This document shows, one piece after another, positions 45,134 to 54,779 of a stretch of DNA of 64,000 bases. Source of the DNA: Monoplex corrugatus (lineage: Eukaryota > Mollusca > Gastropoda > Littorinimorpha > Ranellidae); contig CM060315.1 in the NCBI GenBank assembly GCA_030674185.1, forward strand, positions 85,627,454-85,691,453, in the 5' to 3' direction. The notes beneath the pieces are model-generated. The model saw nothing but the letters and a program-made list of their open reading frames with translations, was not told where the DNA came from and ran no database searches. The translations under genes were made by a program, and so were the position numbers. Positions within the stretch are counted from its first letter, which is position 1; each line of letters begins with the position of its first letter.

Positions 45134-46694
45134 TTGGCTCAAGAAGCTATGGCAGAAAATCGTTCTTGCTGGGGGTTCACCCATTGTGAAATCAGAGAGG
45201 CGCAAGAGAGAGATGAAGATCTGCGACTGCTCTTAAATCACTTGCAAGGGAAAATAAACCCGGGAGAGGGAGAGCTTTTTCTAGCTTCACCAAGTGCGAA
45301 ATTCTACTGGGTGAACAGAGACTTGTTTCTGCTTCAAGAGGGCATTCTTTTCAAGCGAAAGAATGATTTCTCATGAACTGCTGTTGGTAGTCCCAAGAGA
45401 CCTGCAAGAAACAGCAATTCAGTGGCATCATGACATTCCCTCAGCAGCCCATCAGGGAGTAGCCAGGACAAAAGCAAAATTGAAGGAGAAATTCTTTTGG
45501 TTTTGCTTGTCTCGAAATGTGGACAACTATGTGCTAACTTGTGAGGTTTGCAGTAGGAACAAAAAGAACAAACGTTATGGAAAGGTTCCACTGACTGAAT
45601 ACCATGCAGGAGCACCTATGGAACGTGTCCACATCGATTTCATTGGACCACTCCCTAAAACAGCAAGGGGTAATGAACACTGTCTCATGATGGTGGATCA
45701 GTTCACAAAGTAGGTTGAGTGTGTTCCATTACCATCACAAAAAGCTGAGCTGACAGCAAAGGCTGCCATTGATGAGTTTTTCTCCAGATTTGGTTGTCCG
45801 CTCCAAATTTTCTCTGATCAAGGATGCAATTTTGAGAGCAGATTGTTTGAGGCTTTGTGCCAAGCGCTTCAAATTCACAAAGCTCGAACTACGCCATACA
45901 GACCGTCCTCAAATGGTCAGGTAGAGCGGTACAATCAGACACTTCTGGATGCTGTTCGTTGTTTTCTTGGAAAAAGCAAAACAGGTGAGACGAACATATT
46001 CAACAAATAGCAGGTGCAATCAGAGCCTCAGTGAACAGATCAACAGGATACACCCCCAACATGCTGATGCTGGGGAGGGAAGTGAATACTCCAGCACAGC
46101 TAATGTTTCCCATCCCAAGGCAAAAATTCAAAAGCCATGAGGAGTATGTGTCCCAGTTGGTGAAAAACATGCAAGAAGCTCACACCTTTGCCAGAGACGT
46201 CCTGAAAACATCCACAAAGAACATGAAGTGCAACTATGATTTGAAAGTGTTGCTAAGACCCTACACAGAGGGTGATGTGGTGTACCTGTTAGATACAGCA
46301 GTTCGGAAGGGCAAATGCAAGAAACTTTGTTCACCATGGAAGGGTCCTGGTGTTATTGTCAAAAAGTTGTCCGCATATCTGTATCAGGTCAAGCTCCACA
46401 ATTCAGTGTTTGTCACAAATCATGACAGAATGGCGCCATGTTGGGATAGGAAAATCCCAGCTTGGATCAACAAATATCTAGCTCATGGACAAAATGACAA
46501 CCTGAATGATTCTCCAGAGGAAGAGGATCGGGGACTGTACTGTATTTGTAGAAAACCATGGGGTGGGCGATTTATGATCCAATGTGATTTTTGTAATGAA
46601 TGGTATCAACTATCATGGCTCATGTGTAAATGTGACAGCAACTGATGCACTAGATATTGATAAATACAAATGTGCAGCTTGTCGTGATTACTAA
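45134..46694 (+). pseudogene. gypsy integrase with C-terminal PHD finger
   Basis: The zinc-binding N-terminus is seen as HHDIPSAAHQGVARTK and TCEVCSRNK (His-His-Cys-Cys). The catalytic core has VHIDFIGPL (Asp), FSDQGCNFES (Asp) and PSSNGQVERYNQTL (Glu). A Trp codon is a TAG stop near 45711, and the frame shifts near 45990. The next frame has GYTPNMLMLGREVNTP and SPWKGPGVIVKKLSAYLYQV, the GPF/Y-type end. After it comes a PHD finger: CIC, QCDFC, NEWY, then, displaced by a 7-base insertion near 46606, His-x2-Cys and a final Cys-x2-Cys before a stop at 46694. All eight zinc ligands of the Cys4-His-Cys3 pattern can be found. PHD fingers read histone H3 tails, so it may have guided integration to certain chromatin. 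Confidence 0.85.
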
Positions 46695-46716
46695 TCAGAT
46701 ATAGCCTGTTGCAGGT

Positions 46717-48157
46717 ATGGCGGGCAAACGTCTCACCCTTGCCCAGATCAACGACCTTATCCGCCGCCAGGAACTGAGCTGGGATTGCTGAGGGTGAGTG
46801 ACGTACAAAAAGATGAGTGCCTGATCCAGATGGCCCAAGTGGCTAGGCAATTGGCAGGGAGTGCTTGTAAGCGGAGCCAACAGCTAGGCAAGAGATGGCT
46901 GCGCGAAGCAGCGCAGTCACTCATGGAGTTGGATCTTCGATCTAAAGGCTGGATCCGAAGGTATATCGGCCCAGTCCAGACCAGAAGAGCCAGCAGGAGG
47001 GCGGAATCGTGGGACCCAACTGGGGGCCGCCAGGATATCAGATACATGCATGTGGACCCTCCGTCTGAGGACATGACTCCAGAAGCCAGAGGGAGTCCAA
47101 AGTACACAGGAGATATCCCGGATGTCCCCAGTTTGAGGTTCCCGCAGGAAGAAACGTCTCTGCAGGACCCTGGGCGCTCCAGCACTCCAGCGCAGCAACC
47201 ATCGGCGCAGCACCATCGGCGACGCACCCACCCCGCCAAGCTCAGGCATCTCAATAACATTTCAGGCGAAGCCTGGGATCCCAACGGGCCCAGGTGATGT
47301 GTCTGACTCAGGCGCACAAGCAAGACCAATGGAGAACCCAACGGGCCCCGCAGTGAAGCCTAAGACGGTGGAACGAGGAAGGCAGTCCAAGTTCAGACAG
47401 AAATCCAAATGGAATCGCCGCCGCGCTTTCAGCAAAAGACGCTGGTCATCTGCACCTCACCCCCGGGAGACCTCAACCACTACGCCTTCAAGGGTGGTCT
47501 ATTCCAGTAAGACCGGTCATCTGATGACGAAAATCTGGAATGTGGAGACCCAACCGGGGACTGTCCCAAGGGAAGAACCGAAGGCCAGCGTCTCCGGGTG
47601 GTGACTGGTTGCTTGGTACCAAAGTGTACCGGAGGTTACACTGATCTGAAGGCGCATGCGTTCCAGCGGCATATTCCCGGGATCTTTAACAAACGCCTGG
47701 ACAGCAAATCAGAGAGAGTGGGGGCGTGCAGGTATCAAGCTCTTCGGGTAGCAGCAGGGTTCCTGTTTTCGCGTCCAGCATCATTGGACGATCTTCTGGA
47801 GATGTCCGAATCCAGATGGGTTTGGAAGATCGAGACAACACGCTCATCTCCGAATCCAACCAAAGAGCGATGGGTGATTTTGCCAGCCATTTGGAGTTGT
47901 CGGTCAGGGACAGGTTCCTGTTGAGCCCAATCAACAGTGAAGCGTGTCTCATTCATTGGAAACCTCTGCTCTACATGGCTGCCAGGATGACCCCTCAGCA
48001 GAACGAATTCTGGATGAGGCATTTTGAAGCTCAAGAGGACATGGAGATGGAGACCCTGGAACCCAAGAAAGTCGGGCCGAGAGCTTTTGACGCCCACTTC
48101 TTGCTATGGTCACTGCACTGCAGCGTTTCTACCCCCTCTGTGATGTTGACCTTTTGA
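46717..48157 (+). pseudogene. gypsy third ORF with C2H2-like finger and possible TatD-like start
   Basis: It begins MAGKRLTLAQINDLIRRQEL, stops after 24 codons, and continues in another frame (46785-47297) with a helical, Arg-rich region. Its later part has CLVPKCTGGYTDLKAHAFQRH, a Cys-x4-Cys ... His-x4-His finger, then a segment with FLFSRPASLDDLLE. The last frame ends with IHWKPLLYMAARMTPQQ and GPRAFDAHF, which resembles the metal-binding start of TatD-type hydrolases (Phe-Asp-x-His-x-His); the second His is not in frame. I associate finger-plus-TatD ORFs with some invertebrate LTR elements, but the TatD part is weak here. Function is unknown. TTGCAG just before the ATG could be a splice acceptor. 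Confidence 0.5.
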
Positions 48158-48311
48158 TCCACAATGGCTGACAAGGATGCTTCGATGCTTCGACTGGGCC
48201 AAGTGCTGTGAGAAAGACAGTGTGCTGCCAAAGATTTTAGCTATTTCCTCACAGCATATATTGAGACATGCTTTAGATGAACTCTGACTGACCCACACAT
48301 CAGACTAGGTA

Positions 48312-48351
48312 CAGGGAGGGGGATGGGGGAGAGTGATGAGGAGATGGAGGT
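48312..48351 (+). other. Polypurine tract candidate
   Basis: A run of almost only A and G (ACAGGGAGGGGGATGGGGGA and onward) follows the third ORF, where a plus-strand primer would be expected. No LTR follows it, so the call is weak. Confidence 0.3.
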
Positions 48352-48574
48352 TTTGTTTACAGCTTTCAGCTATTGTGCTAACACATTTAGTCAGTGAAGC
48401 TCACTTACAGTTACAGCGCCTGTTCCATGGTCAGCTCAAACACGCGAGTCCAGTGGTTATCAAAACTGTAGAGTTTTCTGTCTTCTGTCAGTGTTTCTGG
48501 CGTTTGGGAGGAAATGAAATGAACGTGGTGGGCGTGGAAGTGTGAGAGAGAGTGTGTGTAAATGGGAAAATATT

Positions 48575-49790
48575 TATCAAGAGGTATGGTTATGTACTGG
48601 ATCGTGCCTAGTGCAACGAATCCGGTCTGACCTTGGAATAGAAAGAAAAACATCCTAAACCAACAGCCAAGGGGCTGAAGGGAAAACCAGAGTCCCCAGA
48701 GAAAAAAACTTAGACGCCGCTGGGGCTGTCTTGTGAAAGGAGAATTCAAACAGACTGAATTTAAAATTAAAAATAAAAAGGCATATGTGCAGCCTCAAAC
48801 CCAAGACCTCACTGGGTTGGGAAAATGGTGATAATATGGTCTATTTCAGTAAATCATCATTGAGGTAAAACATACATGGACTCAAGGGCACATTAAAAAA
48901 GGGTGACTCATCCACTGCATGCATAAAATCATCCAAGCAGTATAAACATACATTATACATGAGGAACAAGAATGTTAATACCTAGAGATACATTCGAGTG
49001 AATACACATGCACACACATACACACCAAAGTAAAAGTACATGCACATAGAGCCATGTCCAGATGAAAGTACATGAAGTGGCATGATACTCAATTCTGTTG
49101 AGGAAATCTTTATGGTTATCACTGAGGCCATGTGGCTTGCATGTTCCAGGTTTATCTATAAGATGGGATTCTCTGTCTTTCCTGTCTATGGTGCTGTTAC
49201 TGTATAGAAGACACAGACCTTTCACTTGGATGTTGTTGACTGAGTGGTCCGACTGGTTGAAATGGTTTGAAATAGTTTTAACTCTTTTATGTCAGATATC
49301 AGCCAAGTGTTCTTTGGAATGTGTATCAAGGATACATTCAGTTTCACCAATCATTGTACAGTTGAAAACATTTTGAGCAGCTGAACAAGTAGACAATGTT
49401 AAAGGTTTGACAGTTAAAAAGAATGTTTTGTAATTTTCATGTGCGATTTGGGGCCTCTGACTGGTGGCTGAGCACACGAAAGGACATGTCCTGCATTCAG
49501 GTTTGTTACATGGACCAGCAAGTCACAGAAGTTCATGTCTCTTTTGTGGACAATTAAAGGAAGCCTTTTTTTATTTATATTTCACATTCAATCTGTTTAA
49601 ATTCTCCTTTCACAAGACAGACCCAGCCGCGTCTGACAAAGTTTTTTTTCTGCGGGGGCTCCGGTTTTCCCTTCAGCCCCTTGGCTGTTGGTTTTAAGAT
49701 ATTTTTCTTCCTATTCCAAGGTCAGACCGGATTCATTGCACTAGGCACGATCCATTTACATCAGCCATACCTCTTGATTAAGTATTTTTC
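48575..49790 (-). mobile_element. Penelope-like remnant between 210-bp inverted repeats
   Basis: 48575-48785 and 49570-49790 are inverted copies of each other, both with AGTGCAA(C/T)GAATCCGGTCTG, GGGCTGAAGGGAAAACC and CTTGTGAAAGGAGAATT. Between them, on the minus strand, lies the end of a Penelope-like protein. Inverted or partial terminal copies are typical of Penelope elements. The RT is missing. Confidence 0.75.
48953..49555 (-). pseudogene. Penelope-like GIY-YIG domain, broken
   Basis: The minus strand has NKPECRTCPFV, the Cys-rich linker before the nuclease, then NCTMIGETECILDTHSKEHLAD, corresponding to Tyr-Ile-Gly-Glu-Thr in active copies. After an in-frame stop it continues HFNQSDHSVNNIQVKGLCLL and RKDRESHLIDKPGT, the conserved end with the catalytic Glu. 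The stop and loss of the Tyr and Arg residues show decay. It belongs to a different Penelope group from the copy at 36781. Confidence 0.78.
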
Positions 49791-49799
49791 CATCCAGTC

Positions 49800-50430
49800 G
49801 ATCATGTACTTACATTTTCTCTTATGCATTATCTAATAGTGGGATCCTTTACATTCCAAACACTACTCTTCGCTAGTGCATCATAGTTTTCATTTTAGCC
49901 CTGGACCCTCTTCAGGATACAACAATATTAATATGGCATGACCACTTTTCAGAATTGCAGAATTCATCTCACTATTTACTCAAAAACACATTATGATGTC
50001 ATTTTAGTCAGTTTGTTCCTTTTCTCACACTCGAAGGAGCTGCAGAGAAGTTTCAGTTTTTTCCTCCTAATCTTTGTATCTGGTGTTTGTTTGTTTGTGA
50101 TCTTACGCTTGACAAAGGCCAGTTAGCTGAAAATTTGCGCCTGCCTTGTCTTGTTGTATTAAATACGTGTTCTTATTCTTTTCTCGTGGTTTTTTTTTCT
50201 TCTGGTTCCTGTTTGCTTTAACGCGGGCAGTCACACTTGTTTCGAATTTCATATTATATATTTTCAGTGTTAGCATAAACCAAAACAAATATTCTTGATT
50301 CATTATCGAGCGAATCACAAACCAATCTGCAAGAACGAACAGCGGAGAGACACATTTTAACATCACATTTCTCTTATCGGCATTCATAGTAATCATACTG
50401 AGTTTCTCTTTTTTTTTGTTGAAATGCAAC
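49800..50430. other. No gene recognised
   Basis: AT-rich DNA. GACAAAGGCCAGTTAGCTGA near 50112 resembles the AAAGGCC-type ends of Penelope terminal repeats, but no border was found. Confidence 0.4.
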
Positions 50431-50439
50431 AACAGGACA

Positions 50440-51475
50440 GATGGAGGTATTTTCAATACTCAACGCCTGAAGGCAAAGACGAAAGTCATTAAGTCACTTG
50501 TTTGAGACCTCCTGTATGCTGATGACTGTGCTATCATTGCCCACTTTGAGGATGACCTTCAAAGACTTGCAGATTCTCTGTCTGTGGCCACTAAGCCCTT
50601 TGGACTCAAATAAGCATCAAGAAGGTTGAAGTTATGTTTCAACCTGAAAAGGGATCAACAGCAAACATGCCTGAAATAAAGATTGACAGCAAGGTCCTTA
50701 ACAATGTTGACTCTTTCACCTATCTTGGTAGCAGTCTCTCCTCTTCCAACAAATGAACAATCTCGATAAGGAGGTATCCAACCACATCGCTAAGGCAAGT
50801 GCTTCCTATGGCAGACTCCACATTGGCACACGCGTGCATACATGTAACAAAAGGGGCTTGAAACTGGAGACGAAGTGTGCAGTATACAGAGCAGTAGTCC
50901 TGACTGCATTGCTGTATGGATGCGAGACCTGCACTCTCTACCGTTGGAATGTCAAGCTACTAGATCATTTTCACTAGCACTGCCTCCAACGTATCTTAAA
51001 CATTAAATGGCACAACAGAGTCTCAAACGTGAATGTACGTTTGCAAGCCCAGATGCCAAGCATAGACACACTGCTAACACAGTCTCAGCTAAGATGGTCT
51101 GGACATCTCGTGTGCATGCAGGATAACAGGCTTCCAAAGCAGCTCTTCTACAGTGAACTGACAAAGGGCCATCAACCGAGGACAGCCAAAGCTTCGCTAC
51201 AAAGACATCCTGAAAAAATCCCTCCAAAATGTGACAATGATGAAGAACAATGGGAAATCATGGCCATAAACAGGTCTGAATGGAGGCAAGCTATTCGCAA
51301 AGGAACAAAAGCTTATGAAAATGAAAGACAAAGTGGCCAAGTGAAAAAGTGTGCATCAATAAAAGCCAGAACCAACTCTATACAGAATGTTCCACTGAGT
51401 GTCCAGTATGCGGCCACCTATGTGCATCAGACTCTGGCCTGAGATCCCACATAGAGGTACACAAATAAAGTGCTT
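50440..51475 (+). mobile_element. LINE 3' fragment (zinc-finger family), decayed
   Basis: It starts within the RT (RLKAKTKVIKSLV), keeps LLYADDCAIIAHFEDDLQ, then VEVMFQPEKGS, DSFTYLGSSLSS, LDKEVSNHIAKASASYGRL, ALLYGCETCTLYRWN and LRWSGHLVCMQDNRLPKQLF. The 3' end, out of frame, codes for CPVCGHLCASDSGLRSHIEVH, the terminal zinc cluster of the family. Stops and shifts near 50610, 50750, 50975 and 51180 disable it. Closest relative in the window is the copy at 9690. Confidence 0.87.
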
Positions 51476-51769
51476 GGCTGAACTTTATTGACCGCGATAG
51501 TCAACCATATATAATCCATAATGTATACCAATAAATTGTGTGAAATTTATTTGTGTCAATTTTATGGCCCATTCCTCACTAACCAAGTGTCAACTTAAAA
51601 CTATCATAAATGGACAGCCTTTTCATTTCCCTTTCACAAAAAAAGGGTTATGATTACTTTCATGCATAAATTTGCACGCAAGAATTTTTTGTTAACTATT
51701 ACCCTACTTGTGCAAAAATCACTTGGCAAATAGCATACACTAGCAAAACAATGTACTTGCCACTGAAGC

Positions 51770-52125
51770 CGTAGTGAAGGGGTTAACTACAGTACTGTCT
51801 ATGAATAGTACTATATTAGTAGGATTGTTTGTTTCAAGGAACTGGAAAAGGGAAACAATATACTTGGCACTGAAACCTGTCTATGAATAGTACTATATTA
51901 GTAGGATTGTTTGTTTCAAGGAACTGGAAAAGGGAAACAATATACTTGGCACTGAAGCCTGAAGGGGTTAACTACAGTACTGTCTATGAATAGTAGGATC
52001 GTTTGTTTCATTGAACTGGAAAAGGGAAACAACGTACTTGGCACTGAAGGGGTTAACTACAGTGTTATCTATGAATAGTACATTAGTAGGATCGTTTGTT
52101 TCATTGAACTGGAAAAGGGATAACA
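51770..52125. repeat. Tandem repeat of about 90 bp, four units
   Basis: Units contain CTGTCTATGAATAGTA, TTAGTAGGATTGTTTGTTTCA and GGAACTGGAAAAGGGAAACA, with or without a GAAGGGGTTAACTACAGT block. The GGTTAAC block appears at 51780, 51963 and 52048, giving a higher-order pattern. Confidence 0.88.
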
Positions 52126-52731
52126 AAGAACTATTGTTCTCCTGTTTTTGTATGTATACACAGAACATGGCCTTGGGAATGTGAGCAATATGTGAATATC
52201 AGCACAAGCGAGTTTTGTTATGCAAGTACAGAAAACTGCCTAACAACTGGTGTCTGAGTACAAAATGTTTCATGTAACATATGTAAATATATGTATAACA
52301 TGGATGGATGCCTATGACTGGGATGACTTTTAGAAATTGTCTTTTAATACTGAAAAGTTAATTTCATTAATTTTCATTGTACAAACAGAAGTAAATGATT
52401 GACCAGCCATCACCGACTTGGTTATCTTTGACATTAAGGCTCTTTTCTTCCCAATTCTAAATGCTCAAAACACAACACAGCAACCTCACTTTACCATTCT
52501 ACTACATACATACATACGTACATACATACATGCATATAGATTTTTTTTTTCTTTCTATTCTAATAATCATCCAGAAACTGGCAGTTACAGCAAATTAACT
52601 TATCAAGATAATAACATCATTAGAAAATAAAACTTTTAAAAACCTCATGAGGTTGAAAAAAAAAAAAGCCTTATGAGAGGTCAAAATGGATACAATCGAC
52701 AAACAAATACTTTGAGAAGGGATCAACAAAC
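52126..52731. other. No gene recognised (HBS1L intron 2, near exon 2)
   Basis: AT-rich intron with a short (CATA)n run at 52505-52530 and T/A homopolymers. Confidence 0.6.
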
Positions 52732-52800
52732 CTGTTGATGGGGAAACACAGTATCTGTCTTCATATGACTGGCCATAATCATCGTAATCATCACAGTACT
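52732..52800 (-). CDS. HBS1L: HBS1L-like gene, exon 2
   Basis: A 69-nt phase-1 exon between TTGCAG and GTTTGT. It encodes EYCDDYDDYGQSYEDRYCVSPST in two parts: the acidic Tyr/Asp segment and then YGQSYEDRYCVSPS, which is nearly the same as vertebrate HBS1L (Tyr-Gly-Gln-Ser-x-Glu-Asp-x-Tyr-Cys-x-Ser-Pro-Ser). This is the clearest diagnostic block of the gene. It lies between a 7.9-kb intron 1 and an 18.7-kb intron 2. Confidence 0.92.
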
Positions 52801-53344
52801 CTGCAATAAACAATTGCATCATCAGTATTCAATTTCATTACACACTGCACATAACAGTGACATTGATTAAAAGAACCAGTTTACTAGTAAAACTACACAG
52901 TTACCTATCAACTGAAACAGAAATTTAGGAGAAAAACAAAAGCACAGGTCAACCAAATAATTTCATACTTGTGCCTAAACCCCATTCGTATACGCATGCA
53001 GAATATCAAATGTGTACATTAAAGATCAAGTAAGTCATGTCACAGGCTGGCTTACGGAAACATGAAAACATCTAGTATGCACATCCACCAAAGATACAGT
53101 CTATGCAACAACATAGTGGAATATGGTCAGCATGCCCAACACTACAGCTCGAATTCTGTGCTCCAATAAAATACAGTAAAAAGTCTGCGAGTCCAAAGTG
53201 AGTTTGCAGAATAGCACTATACATTACAAGAATGATTCGTAATTAATCATACCAAAAGTGGACTGCTGAAGGAATGAATAAGCACAAGCCTGGAAGAGAA
53301 TGCTCCAAGGTCAAGTCACAGCAAAAGGTCTTCACAGGTGACCT

Positions 53345-53561
53345 CCCCCCCCCCCCCCCCCACAAATATGTGTTTCTGCCCTAAACTCAAGTTATACTCC
53401 AACAGAACCAGGCAGCATCCAAATCATGACTCTGGGATGCCCTTCTGCTCTCGCTTCCCCCCCCCCCCCCCCTTCTTTTTCTTCTTCTTGTTCTACACCT
53501 GGGTTTACTTGCATCTCCAAGGTGGTCCAGGTATCTCTACTTCACTTATCCCCCCCCCCCC
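53345..53561. repeat. Three poly-C tracts
   Basis: C runs at about 53345-53360, 53459-53472 and 53551-53561, each followed by a T-rich stretch and, in two cases, by ACCTGGGTT. This suggests a triplicated module ending in a SINE-like piece. Confidence 0.8.
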
Positions 53562-53582
53562 ACACCCCTCTCCTTTTTTTTT

Positions 53583-53690
53583 TCACCTGGGTTCGAACTT
53601 GCACCCCTGCTGTCTCAAACCCATGCCACATTTGTGACATGTGTTCACCACTTAGCTATTGGACACTTGCAACATACAGGGGGATTTAAT
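53583..53690 (-). repeat. tRNA-related SINE head
   Basis: Read on the minus strand, TAGCTAAGTGG fits the Pol III A box and GTTCGAACC is a perfect B box, about 50 bases apart, as in a tRNA-derived SINE. A-rich sequence follows. Base pairing of a full tRNA cloverleaf is not kept, so this is not called as a tRNA gene. Confidence 0.55.
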
Positions 53691-53709
53691 TTAAAGCCTT
53701 AAGAAGTTC

Positions 53710-54370
53710 ACATCTAGGGGAATTTTAAGCCTGGCTTATGAAGGTCACTTTTTGCTTCTCCTTGACCATATCCAGCTGGAACTGTTTTCAGTAGCTTCTG
53801 CTATTGCTTTTTGGGCTCTGGCCCTCTCCTTCCCCGAAATTGACAGCTGTTTCATGAGCTTATAAGCAGATGTGCCCCCAATCCCCTTGATCCAATCTCT
53901 ATGGCAAGGAACTAAAAACCAGATTTCCTCAAGTTGCTGGCTAGATTGGCATACTTTTCAGCCATTATGGACATGGGCTCCCTCCATTTTACTTTCACAG
54001 GACACATTGAGTTTGATCAGAATGTTTTTTTGTTTTGTTTTTTAAAGAACAAAAGTGGAGAAATACATCTGGTCTCATGGCACTCTTGCTGCTGAGTTCT
54101 GCCCCTGGTGTGTTTTTTCATTGTGGAAGATCTGCTGTGCACCCACAACTGTCAACTCCATCTAACAGTAACAGACCCTGCTTCCATGCTCCAAATGTCA
54201 TACCTTTCGTGCCACAGTTTGTTGCTTCTTGCCTTCTCAAAGGTTGCAAAAGCTTCTAGTGGCACAATTTTTCCCCTGGCAGTACTGATCGATTGTACAA
54301 TCTCTTTAGGCTTGTGGGCACTTAACTGTGCCTGTTAGCTCTTGCATTTGAAGGCAAGTCATGCACAGAT
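53710..54370 (-). mobile_element. Degenerate LINE pol C-terminal fragment
   Basis: On the minus strand the pieces IVPLEAFATFEKARSNKLWHE, MAEKYANLASNLRKSG, then GIGGTSAYKLMKQLSISGKE and ATENSSSWIWSRR can be followed through several frames. They resemble the end of LINE pol proteins common in aquatic invertebrates (helical block, then a Gly-Cys-Arg-Gly-like turn, ending Trp-Leu-Trp-x-Arg-Arg). The match is weak and the copy very old. Confidence 0.4.
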
Positions 54371-54572
54371 CTGAAGATGAAACCAATTCTGAAAGGGGCC
54401 ATATATATATACATCCCTTTCACTCCCCCATCCTGTTCACCAGCTGCAATTTTTTATTAACTTAACCCTTTCATTCCTTCACTCTGTCTGAACTATTCAG
54501 TGACTATTATTCTTGAAGGCATACACATACACAGATACATTATATAAATATATTCACCATATCATCAATCAT

Positions 54573-54602
54573 CACACACACACACACACACACACACACA
54601 TG
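54573..54602. repeat. (CA)n microsatellite
   Basis: Short pure CA run in HBS1L intron 1. Confidence 0.95.
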
Positions 54603-54681
54603 CGCAACTGCGTGTATCACATTTTACAAGTGAAGAGTACTGCAAATGCAGATCAGGGGTGGAACTGGAAGTCTTACTTAT

Positions 54682-54765
54682 CGAATGCGGAGCAGCTTTA
54701 CCCATAGCGGAGGCCATACATTCAACATTGCCACAAAACAGGGTGGGCATGGCGCATGCAGAACA
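54682..54765 (+). repeat. Dispersed repeat shared with the HBS1L upstream region
   Basis: TGCGGAGCAGCTTTAC, then GCGGA(A/G)GCC and CCACAAAACAGGGTG occur here and at 61091-61165 in the same order. The two copies are about 80 bp each. Confidence 0.7.
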
Positions 54766-54779
54766 TAAATTTCACTGGT

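Larger units (their letters stand above)
38932..48180 (+). mobile_element. Ty3/gypsy LTR retrotransposon, decayed, with HhH Gag, PHD-tailed integrase and third ORF
   Basis: Order: 5' LTR, primer binding site, Gag with HhH start and zinc knuckle, protease, RT, RNase H, a long repetitive linker, integrase with C-terminal PHD finger, then a further ORF. Frameshifts and stops occur throughout. No 3' LTR was found after 48180, nor the sequence that should continue copy B, so the right end is probably deleted. The element is cut into copy B of the dispersed duplication, which fixes its left border. Confidence 0.9.

Noticed and set aside
48180..48780. 3' LTR of the gypsy element
   Set aside because: I looked for the 5' LTR start (TGTTGTGATGGCGG) after the third ORF and did not find it. 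The inverted repeat at 48575 matches 49570-49790, not the 5' LTR.
53583..53690. A tRNA gene on the minus strand
   Set aside because: A and B boxes are good, but the stems of a cloverleaf do not pair and an A-rich tail follows, so a SINE is more likely.
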